A stretch of 5,958 nt of DNA from an uncultured Eubacteriales bacterium (lineage in GTDB: Bacteria > Bacillota > Clostridia > Christensenellales > Aristaeellaceae), in assembly GCA_900542395.1 (NCBI GenBank), contig UQNM01000102.1, forward strand, positions 1 through 5,958, in the 5' to 3' direction. The notes beneath the pieces were generated by a model that made no database searches, was not told where the DNA came from, and saw nothing but the letters and a program-made list of their open reading frames with translations. The first letter of the stretch is position 1; each line of letters begins with the position of its first letter. The translations under genes and the position numbers were made by a program. Below are positions 1-4,941 of the stretch, piece by piece.

Positions 1-31
1 GACTCACCCCTTACGGGGTGGGTTCTTTTTT
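1..31 (+). terminator. Rho-independent terminator of a gene left of the window
   Basis: A 9-bp stem (2-10 with 15-23, one G-T wobble) closes a TTAC loop and is followed by a T-rich tail (24-31). It would end a plus-strand transcript that enters from outside the window. Read from the other side, the stem is preceded by an A-tract, so it could also end minus-strand transcription, but the bases that would form that tail lie outside the window. Confidence 0.8.
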
Positions 32-57
32 CATTCCATCTGCAACGTTCTTACTTT

Positions 58-94
58 CTGGTCGTCTTCGATCAATGTGCGACATTGTACTTGG
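58..94. repeat. Direct repeat, copy 1 (37 nt)
   Basis: It shares with the second copy at 205-242 the blocks CTGGTCGTCTTC (start) and ACATTGTACTTGG (end), with a few changes and one missing base between them. Similarity continues more loosely beyond the core through a GCGCCCTG..GGGCG hairpin and a GAGA..GG..GAAA stretch, so the full unit may reach about 166. Confidence 0.75.
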
Positions 95-98
95 TTAG

Positions 99-143
99 GA
101 TATCGTCCCCCGCGCCCTGTGGGCGAAACAGGGGGACGATATC
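99..143. repeat. Perfect 13-bp inverted repeat (long hairpin)
   Basis: GATATCGTCCCCC (99-111) is exactly matched by its complement at 131-143. Inside it a second stem, CGCCC (113-117) with GGGCG (121-125), closes a TGT loop. The result is a very stable two-part hairpin on either strand. There is no T-tail on either side, so it is not a terminator. The equivalent hairpin in the second repeat unit (249-274) is shorter. Confidence 0.8.
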
Positions 144-204
144 ACCTGGGAGAGTAGGAGGAAAGGCGCGGAAGAAGCTTTGTGCATCCGTTACGTCCAT
201 CTCT

Positions 205-242
205 CTGGTCGTCTTCAAGCAAACGTCCAACATTGTACTTGG
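205..242. repeat. Direct repeat, copy 2 (38 nt)
   Basis: This is the second copy of the repeat at 58-94, starting 147 bp further on. It is followed by a weaker hairpin (AATCG 249-253 with CGATT 270-274, enclosing GCCC/GGGC). Read on the minus strand, one frame gives the peptide DFDSKYNVGRLLEDDQ. In copy 1 a missing base shifts that frame halfway through, so conserved coding across both copies is unlikely. Confidence 0.75.
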
Positions 243-332
243 AGTCGAAATCGAGCGCGCCCTGCGGGGCGATTCAGCGAGATGAAGGCTGAAATTACAA
301 AGGAGCGCCCCGGCGAAGGAGTAAACGAAAGT

Positions 333-365
333 CCTTGACGCTCCACTCATAACGCAACGTCAAGG
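333..365. repeat. 8-bp inverted repeat CCTTGACG / CGTCAAGG
   Basis: The arms at 333-340 and 358-365 are perfect complements around a 17-nt loop. The right part of the first arm also lies inside CGCTCC (339-344), which can pair instead with GGAGCG at 302-307. The two hairpins therefore exclude one another. In a minus-strand transcript from the 413-441 promoter, both would lie in the first 105 nt. Confidence 0.5.
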
Positions 366-412
366 GCTTTCACAACAACGCGGGCGGCTGTCCTGCCAGC
401 CACCGCACCTTC

Positions 413-441
413 ATTATACCACAATCCAACCAGCCCAGCAA
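413..441 (-). promoter_or_regulatory. Sigma-A-type promoter reading leftward
   Basis: On the minus strand a perfect -10 box TATAAT (413-418) lies 17 nt from a -35 box TTGCTG (436-441; 4 of 6 match TTGACA). The start of transcription would be near 406, immediately before an 8-bp hairpin. No protein gene with a ribosome binding site follows within the window. Confidence 0.5.
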
Positions 442-483
442 GGGCGCTCTGGCAAAGAGAAAAGCAATCCGGCGCAAAAAGGA

Positions 484-802
484 CTTTTTCGGAGATATGC
501 GGAGGCTTTTTCGGAGGATTTTTTTCAGTAATTGTTAGCTTTTTGGACTTTTTTGCCTTTTCCGGAGGATTTTCAGACACAAAAAACAACGCGCCTTTTA
601 TCCAATCAGATACGGGAAAAATGAGATGTCCACTCGATTTCCTTCCCTATTCAAGTTATGTAAATATAAATAATTTCAAAATCGCTTCTTATAAAACCTC
701 CGAAAAAGGCGAAAAAGTCAATTTTTCTATGTATTGTTAGGAAAAAACCTCCGAAAAAGCCTCCGTAAAAGGGAAAATAAGCCCCCAAATCCTCCGAAAA
801 AG
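484..802. repeat. Nested inverted array of the 12-bp motif CTTTTTCGGAGG
   Basis: Three plus-orientation copies lie on the left (484-494 with a changed last base, 506-517, and 557-568 with one change). Four opposite-orientation copies lie on the right (697-708, 748-759, 760-771 with one change, 791-802). They pair in nested fashion. Positions 500-517 match 748-765 perfectly over 18 bp. Positions 546-568 match 697-719 over 23 positions with one mismatch and one wobble. The central loop (574-691) is AT-rich. No gene with a credible start or ribosome binding site is present here. Possible roles are regulator-binding sites, a long RNA stem, or the ends of a small non-autonomous element; the sequence does not decide. 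Confidence 0.75.
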
Positions 803-817
803 GTTGCTGTCACCTTT
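797..817 (-). terminator. Weak candidate terminator for the anti-sigma/sigma operon
   Basis: On the minus strand AAAGGT (812-817) pairs with ACCTTT (799-804) around a 7-nt loop, and two more T residues follow (797-798). The stem is short and AT-rich, and it lies about 85 bp past the stop codon of the upstream gene. The T-run belongs to the last copy of the 12-bp repeat array. No better terminator is visible between 804 and 902. Confidence 0.3.
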
Positions 818-902
818 GAGAAGATGCGAAGGTTTTGATGGGCGTGTGAGCTTGTAGGTCCTTGTCCTGCCGGAGAACGGCGGCTCAGTACGTGAATACC
901 CG

Positions 903-2234
903 TCACTGAGCCTTCACGGTAAACGCCATCCGCCGTTCTTCCTCCGTCGGCTCGTAATCATCCGCCAGCCAGTCGTTTTCCTCGCCTAGATGGCCGGGCA
1001 GAATCGGCGTAAAGGTGACGGAATCGGCGGGTTGAGTGAGCGCGTATACGCCGGAGAAGCACAGCGAGCCGTCCGGCTGAATGGAAACGCACGTGCTCTG
1101 TGCGATCGCCTGTCCGTTGGGAACGGTGAGCTTGAAATCGAGCGTGGGTTCGCCGTTTTCAAACGCATCGGCGGCGGAAGCGCCGTCCGGCAGCGCGACC
1201 GTCATTTCGTATTCAAGGCGGGCGAACGTGAGGGTCAGCTTGGACAGCGTGCAGGCGTAATCGCCGACGGAGAAGGTCTGCGGCGACTGGATGGAGGCGA
1301 TTGGCGCGCCGTCGGTGACAAAACGCGCGGTCAACTGCTCGGATAGGCTGAATGCGCCGGAAGCCGTCAGCCTCGTGCCGAGATCGGCCTGCTCCCACTG
1401 TGCGGCGGTCATGCCGTCGGGCGCGGGCAGCGCGAACGCATAATCCATCAGGAAGCCGACCGAGTCGATCAGAATACGCCCCTCGCGATAGGCGTTCAGG
1501 CAGTCCTCCATGGCGGTGTTCCACGTGTAGGAAACGCCGCCGTCTTCCTCTTCGGTGACGGTATACGGCGCATCCTCAAGCGCAAACACGGGATGCAGCA
1601 CGTCGAAGGTCAGCGACCACTCCACGGGCTTTTCGGGATGGGGGAGCGCTTCAAGGAGCGAAACATCCAGGCTGTAATACCCCTGTTCGGCCTTGCCGAT
1701 GCCGCGGGCGGGCATGAAGATGCCCTCATACAGCCCGAAGCCCGACAGGCTGGCAGACAGACCGTAGGATTCATCCGCGGAAAGCTGCTGGAATTCGGTC
1801 ACATGGGTCGCGATGACGCGGCCATCCTGCGTGGCCGTCACGCGCGGGTAGAGATAAACCTCCGGGGTATTCGGAACGTGGGCGATATCCAGCGAGAAGG
1901 AGAGGGAAGAACCGTCGAACACCGCGTCGTTGACGGTGACGGTCGTGTTCTGCCCGGTCAGCCGCTCGCCGATGGACAGGATATGCCGCTGATAGACGGC
2001 GTTGTTTTCCTGCTCGCCGTGGAAATGCAGCACGCCGAAATACGCGGCCGCGCCCGCCGTCGCCGCCAGCAGAAGCGCCAGCAGGGCGAACGCCAGCGAA
2101 TAGGAGAGCTTGCGGCCCATGCGCGTCGATCCGGCGGGATGCGCGCGGCGCAGGGTATCGGCCTGCATCTGCGGCGTGAACGTCAGGCCGGAGAGGCGGG
2201 CGTCAACGGCTTTGCGAAGGAGATTATCGTTCAT
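903..2234 (-). CDS. Membrane-anchored probable anti-sigma factor (DUF4179-like)
   Basis: The 443-residue protein has a short cytoplasmic N-terminus (about 1-43), one hydrophobic helix (about 45-67, rich in Ala and Leu), and an outer domain of about 375 residues. The start of that domain (NDAVFDGSSLSFSLDI, about 101-116) resembles the beta-rich outer domains of DUF4179-type proteins. Such proteins are encoded directly behind ECF sigma factors in Clostridia and Bacilli and are taken to hold the sigma factor at the membrane until an outside signal releases it. The ATG overlaps the end of the sigma gene by 11 bp (ATGAACGATAA), and a ribosome binding site AAAGGTGGGG lies inside the sigma gene, so translational coupling is likely. 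The N-terminus has no cysteine, so the common zinc-binding anti-sigma motif (HxxxCxxC) is absent. The family assignment comes from memory of its layout, and the signal sensed is unknown. Confidence 0.75.
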   Translation of the reverse strand: MNDNLLRKAVDARLSGLTFTPQMQADTLRRAHPAGSTRMGRKLSYSLAFALLALLLAATAGAAAYFGVLHFHGEQENNAVYQRHILSIGERLTGQNTTVTVNDAVFDGSSLSFSLDIAHVPNTPEVYLYPRVTATQDGRVIATHVTEFQQLSADESYGLSASLSGFGLYEGIFMPARGIGKAEQGYYSLDVSLLEALPHPEKPVEWSLTFDVLHPVFALEDAPYTVTEEEDGGVSYTWNTAMEDCLNAYREGRILIDSVGFLMDYAFALPAPDGMTAAQWEQADLGTRLTASGAFSLSEQLTARFVTDGAPIASIQSPQTFSVGDYACTLSKLTLTFARLEYEMTVALPDGASAADAFENGEPTLDFKLTVPNGQAIAQSTCVSIQPDGSLCFSGVYALTQPADSVTFTPILPGHLGEENDWLADDYEPTEEERRMAFTVKAQ

Positions 2235-2745
2235 TCAAACCCCACCTTTCCAGCTCCGGCTTGAGCCGAGCCTGCGCTTTTTTCAGCCTTCGATAAAATC
2301 CGGATACCGTGATGCGCAGCGCCCGCGCACATTCGGCGGCGTCCATATTCTGATAATAGTGCAGCAGAAGCACCTCGCGGTATTTGGGCTCGAGCGCCAT
2401 CACCTCGCGCAGAACGCTGTCGTCCTGCTCGGTAAAATCGCAGGCGGCGGGCGGCAGATCCTCAAGCGAAACGCTCCTGTCCGTATGGCGCAGCCACGCG
2501 GCGCGCAGTTGATCCCGACAGGTGTTGACGGCGATGGAGACGAGCCACGTCTTGGCATATTTGCGCTCGCGCAGGGTGTGCAGGCGCTTGTAGGCCTTGA
2601 GGAAGACCTCCTGCGAAGCGTCCTCGGCCAGCGCCCGATCCTGCAAAATGACATAGCACAGGCGCAAAATGTCGTCGCCGTAGGTCTGCATCAGCTCGGC
2701 GAGCCATTCATCCTGCTCTGCGCGCGAAATCGCGGAGTGCTGCAC
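2224..2745 (-). CDS. ECF-family RNA polymerase sigma factor
   Basis: This is a small sigma-70 family protein with only the two core domains. Region 2 (about residues 20-85) includes DRALAEDASQEVFLKAY, the typical core-polymerase and -10-binding segment, followed by WLVSIAVNTCRD. After a charged linker, region 4 (about 110-165) has the pattern LEPKYREVLLLHYYQNM and a helix-turn-helix ending in FYRRLKKAQARL, which reads the -35 element. I chose the GTG at 2745, giving 173 residues, because AAGAAGGTGA lies 5-8 nt upstream of it. The in-frame GTG three codons earlier (2754) would give 176 residues but sits on top of that ribosome binding site. The gene is coupled to the anti-sigma gene, which strongly suggests a signal-responsive regulator. 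Its target genes cannot be told from the window. Confidence 0.9.
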   Translation of the reverse strand: MQHSAISRAEQDEWLAELMQTYGDDILRLCYVILQDRALAEDASQEVFLKAYKRLHTLRERKYAKTWLVSIAVNTCRDQLRAAWLRHTDRSVSLEDLPPAACDFTEQDDSVLREVMALEPKYREVLLLHYYQNMDAAECARALRITVSGFYRRLKKAQARLKPELERWGLNER

Positions 2746-2768
2746 GTCGTTCACCTTCTTATCTATTA

Positions 2769-2794
2769 GACGATGGGGAGAAGAAAAAAGTGAC
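2769..2794 (-). promoter_or_regulatory. Possible ECF-type (self-activated) promoter of the sigma gene
   Basis: On the minus strand CGTCTA (2767-2772) matches the -10 box of ECF promoters of the SigW/SigM type. Seventeen nt upstream is GTCAC (2790-2794), a poor version of the usual GAAAC -35 box. Transcription would start about 15-20 nt before the sigma start codon. The -35 part overlaps the glycosyltransferase terminator. The call rests mainly on the -10 match and on the known habit of such genes to activate themselves. Confidence 0.25.
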
Positions 2795-2814
2795 CGCTTT
2801 TTTCAAAAAAGCGG
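2781..2814 (-). terminator. Terminator of the glycosyltransferase gene
   Basis: Arms CCGCTTTTTT (2794-2803) and AAAAAAGCGG (2805-2814) are perfect complements. Reading on the minus strand, the stem is followed by TCACTTTTTTCTTCT. It lies 35 bp past the stop codon of the glycosyltransferase gene and separates it from the sigma gene that follows in the same direction. Confidence 0.7.
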
Positions 2815-2849
2815 CGGAAAAAGCGAAAATTGTCTGCCGTGGCGGCGCG

Positions 2850-3659
2850 TCAATCCAAATCCTTGGCCGTGGCGACGAGGTAACTGTAGATTTGCAGCTT
2901 ATATTGATCGTACAGCCCGAGCTGAACGTAGAGCTCCTTGTAATACTTGAAGAGCGAGGCCTTCGTCGTCACCACCTGCGCCGGGTTGACCGAGGCGCTC
3001 AGGGAGTGCTTGCGGCGGCGGGAATAATAATACAGCGGGGTGCGGATGGCGTAGAAGCTGTCGGCGTAGCGGATGTAGGAGAGGTTGAAGAGCATATCCT
3101 CCGACCAGGTGAATTCCTCGTCGCAGCGGATATCGTGCGCCATGATGATCTCCCGGCGGTAGAGCTTGTTCCACATCACGCCGTAGTAAAAGCTGGCGGG
3201 TTCTTCCATCAGGCAGCGGGCGAACTGCGCCTTGTCCATCCGGGTATACGGCTGCATGAAGCCGTGCACCGTGGTCTTGCCATCCGGCATGACGGAGCAG
3301 TAGTTGCAGATGACCAGATCGGCCTGCGTTTCCTCCGCGGCCTCCACCAGCAGACGCGTGGCGTTCGGGTCGAGCTGATCGTCGGAATCCACAAATTGCA
3401 GATATTTGCCGCGCGCGCGCTCGATGGCGGCGTTGCGCGTGCCGGAAACGCCGGTGTTTTCCTTGTCGATGATGATGACGCGGGGGTCGAGCCGCGCGTA
3501 CATCCGGCAGATTTCCAGACTCGCGTCGCTGGAACCGTCGTTGACGAGCAGCACCTCGAGGTTTTGGTAACGCTGACGCTTGATGCTTTCCAGACACGGA
3601 ACCATGTCCATCGCGGCGTTGTAAATGGGCACGATGATGGAGACGAGCGGGCTTTCCAT
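2850..3659 (-). CDS. Family 2 (GT-A) glycosyltransferase
   Basis: The 269-residue protein begins with the classic GT2 pattern: VSIIVPIYNA (6-15), LLVNDGSSD (37-45) for nucleotide-sugar binding, ENTGVSGTRNAAI (67-79), and the metal-binding acidic motif DSDD (91-94). Further on come WNKLYRREII (163-172) and SED (186-188), where family members carry the catalytic acid/base region. There is no membrane helix, so it is a soluble or peripheral enzyme that moves a sugar from a nucleotide donor, probably to a surface polysaccharide, teichoic acid or lipid carrier. Donor and acceptor cannot be read from the sequence. I chose the ATG at 3659 because CGGAGGT lies 9 nt upstream and the conserved domain starts right there. 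The frame stays open to 3812, but the extra 51 residues run across the promoter and have no ribosome binding site. It stands alone as a one-gene unit. Confidence 0.88.
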   Translation of the reverse strand: MESPLVSIIVPIYNAAMDMVPCLESIKRQRYQNLEVLLVNDGSSDASLEICRMYARLDPRVIIIDKENTGVSGTRNAAIERARGKYLQFVDSDDQLDPNATRLLVEAAEETQADLVICNYCSVMPDGKTTVHGFMQPYTRMDKAQFARCLMEEPASFYYGVMWNKLYRREIIMAHDIRCDEEFTWSEDMLFNLSYIRYADSFYAIRTPLYYYSRRRKHSLSASVNPAQVVTTKASLFKYYKELYVQLGLYDQYKLQIYSYLVATAKDLD

Positions 3660-3715
3660 ACGCGCGAGACCTCCGATACGCTGAATTTTTTTCATGGTGG
3701 ACGGGTTGACGCGCC

Positions 3716-3735
3716 CCTTCGGGCTTGCCTGAAGG
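3716..3735 (-). other. Hairpin at the 5' end of the glycosyltransferase mRNA
   Basis: CCTTC (3716-3720) pairs with GAAGG (3731-3735), and GGC/GCC continues the stem inside. With transcription starting near 3731 from the TATAAT at 3738-3743, this hairpin would be at the extreme 5' end of a leader of about 70 nt. Such placement commonly protects mRNA from decay; no riboswitch fold was recognised. Confidence 0.4.
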
Positions 3736-3737
3736 TT

Positions 3738-3766
3738 ATTATAACATATAAGAGCGAAAAGAAAAA
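3738..3766 (-). promoter_or_regulatory. Promoter of the glycosyltransferase gene
   Basis: On the minus strand a perfect TATAAT (3738-3743) is preceded by TGT, forming an extended -10 element. The -35 position, 17 nt away, holds only TTTTTC (3761-3766), which fits promoters that lean on the extended -10. It lies about 80 bp ahead of the chosen start codon. Confidence 0.6.
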
Positions 3767-3803
3767 GAAGAAAAGCGCGCGCGAAGGCTTCTTTTTGCGC
3801 GCG
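3767..3803 (-). terminator. Terminator-like hairpin upstream of the glycosyltransferase promoter
   Basis: CGCGCGC (3776-3782) pairs with GCGCGCG (3797-3803). On the minus strand the stem is followed by a long T/C-rich run (TTTTCTTCTTTTTCTTTT). No minus-strand gene lies just upstream, so it may block stray antisense transcription from the aminotransferase side. Confidence 0.4.
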
Positions 3804-3894
3804 GTTTTGCACGGATGAAACTTTTTTGATGCAGAAACAAAAGAAAATAAATCAAATTGCGCCATAAAACGAAGGATGAACGGCAGAAAACCGT

Positions 3895-3923
3895 TTGACA
3901 AATGCAGAAATTGAGCGTATCAT
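3895..3923 (+). promoter_or_regulatory. Strong sigma-A promoter of the aminotransferase genes
   Basis: A perfect TTGACA (3895-3900) and TATCAT (3918-3923; 5 of 6) are separated by exactly 17 nt. Transcription would start near 3930, leaving a leader of about 30 nt that contains the ribosome binding site AAAGGAG (3947-3953). An inverted repeat, GTTTGAC (3893-3899) and GTCAAAC (3931-3937), brackets the promoter and could be an operator. Confidence 0.75.
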
Positions 3924-3961
3924 AAAAGCCGTCAAACACGGAGATCAAAGGAGATTGCAGC

Positions 3962-4816
3962 GTGGAAAATATTGCTTATTACAACGGAAAAATTTCCTCG
4001 ATTGAGGAAATGACGATCCCCATGAACGAGCGCAGCAGCTACTTCGGCGACGGGGTATACGACGCCATGTTCACCGTCGATCACGTGCCGCTCCAGCTGG
4101 ACGACCATCTGCGCCGCTTCTACCGCAGCGCGAAGAAGATCGACATCGACATTCCCATGCCGTTTGAGGAACTTCGGGCGATGGTGCTCGATTTCTGCCG
4201 GAAGATCGACAGCCCGGACGCGATGGCCTATGTGCAGGCGACGCGCGGCGTGGGCATGCGCGGCCATGCGTATCGCTTCGCGGGCGGCACGCCGAGCCTG
4301 TGGGTCTGGGTCAAGCCGGATATGCTCGACCCGATGGACAGAAGCTACAAGGCCATCACGATGGAGGATACGCGCTATTTCCATTGCGACATCAAGACGA
4401 TCAACCTGCTGCCCGCCGTCATCTACACCCAGCGGGCGGAGGAGGCGGGCTGCGACGAGACGATTCTGCACCGCGGCGACCGCGTGACCGAATGTGCGCA
4501 CTCCAACGTGCATATACTGAAGGACGGCGCGCTGAAGACCGCGCCCTGCGACAACCTGATTCTGCCGGGCATCACCCGCGCGCACCGCATCGCCCAGTGC
4601 AGGGAGATGGGCATCCCGGTGATTGAGGAGCCGTTCACCGTGCGGGAGATGATGGAGGCGGACGAGGTCTTCTTCACCAGCGCGAGCGCGCTGTGCTGCC
4701 GCATCGAGGAAATCGACGGCCAAAAGGTCGGCGGACGCGCCCCCGAGCTGATCGCGCGGATTCAAAAAGCGGCGTGGGACGAGGCGCTGGCGGAGGTTCG
4801 GCAGATCAACGGGTAA
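3962..4816 (+). CDS. Class IV aminotransferase, D-amino-acid transaminase type (first paralog)
   Basis: The 284-residue protein aligns along its whole length with the Bacillus D-amino-acid aminotransferase, a PLP enzyme that makes D-alanine, D-glutamate and other D-amino acids from 2-oxo acids, feeding peptidoglycan synthesis. Key residues are visible: YFGDGVY with Tyr33, the phosphate-binding Arg52, the Schiff-base Lys145 in CDIKTINLL, and Glu177 in VTEC, which holds the PLP ring nitrogen. Arg100 and His102 (MRGH) match the pair that binds the substrate carboxylate in the D-specific enzyme, which separates it from branched-chain aminotransferases. The start is a GTG with AAAGGAG 8 nt upstream; the second gene begins with the same MxNIAYYNGK. 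A branched-chain, aminodeoxychorismate lyase or other class IV activity remains possible. Length is normal and no motif is broken. Confidence 0.85.
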   Translation: MENIAYYNGKISSIEEMTIPMNERSSYFGDGVYDAMFTVDHVPLQLDDHLRRFYRSAKKIDIDIPMPFEELRAMVLDFCRKIDSPDAMAYVQATRGVGMRGHAYRFAGGTPSLWVWVKPDMLDPMDRSYKAITMEDTRYFHCDIKTINLLPAVIYTQRAEEAGCDETILHRGDRVTECAHSNVHILKDGALKTAPCDNLILPGITRAHRIAQCREMGIPVIEEPFTVREMMEADEVFFTSASALCCRIEEIDGQKVGGRAPELIARIQKAAWDEALAEVRQING

Positions 4817-4826
4817 AAAACCCGTT
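4808..4826. other. Hairpin overlapping the stop codon of the first aminotransferase
   Basis: AACGGGT (4808-4814) pairs with ACCCGTT (4820-4826) around an A5 loop, and the TAA stop lies inside it. No T-tail follows, so it should not end transcription efficiently. It could instead guard the 3' end of the first message segment or slow ribosomes between the two genes. Confidence 0.4.
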
Positions 4827-4862
4827 CGGGCGGCAGGCAGTTTGGCAAAGATATCCGTAAAC

Positions 4863-4934
4863 GGCGTTCATCGCGCCGATTTATAGAGGCATTCATCAAG
4901 GCGTTTCATCGAAGCGCCGATAGAAAGGCGGATT
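4863..4934. repeat. Two imperfect direct repeats between the aminotransferase genes
   Basis: GGCGTTCATCG..CGCCGAT..TAGA.GGC..ATT occurs at 4863-4893 and, slightly changed, at 4900-4934. Each copy contains a short stem built on GGCG/CGCC. The second copy runs into the region of the ribosome binding site of the next gene (AAAGGCGGA, 4924-4932). The rest of the 125-bp gap shows no convincing promoter, so the two genes are probably read together. Confidence 0.5.
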
Positions 4935-4941
4935 TACAAGT

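Larger units (their letters stand above)
1..406 (-). ncRNA. Candidate structured non-coding RNA of about 400 nt
   Basis: This is a hypothesis, not a recognised RNA family. A well-formed minus-strand promoter (413-441) would start a transcript near 406, and nothing downstream looks like a protein gene: the open frame beginning at 350 has no ribosome binding site and an implausible composition. The transcript would be rich in stems: an 8-bp hairpin at its very 5' end (397-404 with 383-390), an inverted repeat at 333-365, a hairpin at 249-274, a 13-bp perfect hairpin at 99-143, and the 1-25 hairpin at the 3' end. It also carries two copies of a 37-38-nt repeat. The alternative is a decayed or mobile intergenic repeat that happens to lie next to a promoter. 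Confidence 0.25.

Noticed and set aside
72..350. Minus-strand open frame of 92 codons in the repeat region
   Set aside because: No ribosome binding site before its ATG, it runs through two hairpin-rich repeats read in different frames, and it is shadowed by an equally open plus frame. Better explained as RNA or repeat DNA.
1..441. Retron or similar reverse-transcriptase RNA
   Set aside because: Inverted repeats and a structured RNA are suggestive, but no reverse transcriptase is encoded in the window and the left side is closed by a terminator.
347..589. Minus-strand open frame of 80 codons
   Set aside because: Starts at TTG without a ribosome binding site, its first third merely translates the CTTTTTCGGAGG repeats into Pro/Lys runs, and it passes across the 413-441 promoter.
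543..740. Plus-strand open frame of 65 codons in the AT-rich island
   Set aside because: TTG start inside a repeat arm, no ribosome binding site, and both ends consist of the inverted repeats.
484..803. CRISPR array
   Set aside because: The repeats are only 12 bp, occur in both orientations with irregular spacing, and no cas gene is in the window.
3660..3812. N-terminal extension of the glycosyltransferase with a hydrophobic stretch (possible membrane anchor)
   Set aside because: It would be translated from DNA that contains the extended -10 promoter and leader hairpin; the ribosome binding site and domain start both point to 3659.
2790..3818. Plus-strand open frame of 342 codons opposite the glycosyltransferase
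   Set aside because: It begins inside the terminator hairpin, has no family motif, and lies opposite a gene with all the GT2 motifs.
3932..4765. Long minus-strand open frame opposite the first aminotransferase (also 4906-5838 opposite the second)
   Set aside because: Shadow frames caused by high GC at third codon positions; the translations are rich in Arg, His, Ala and Val with no family motif, while the plus strand encodes clear enzymes.
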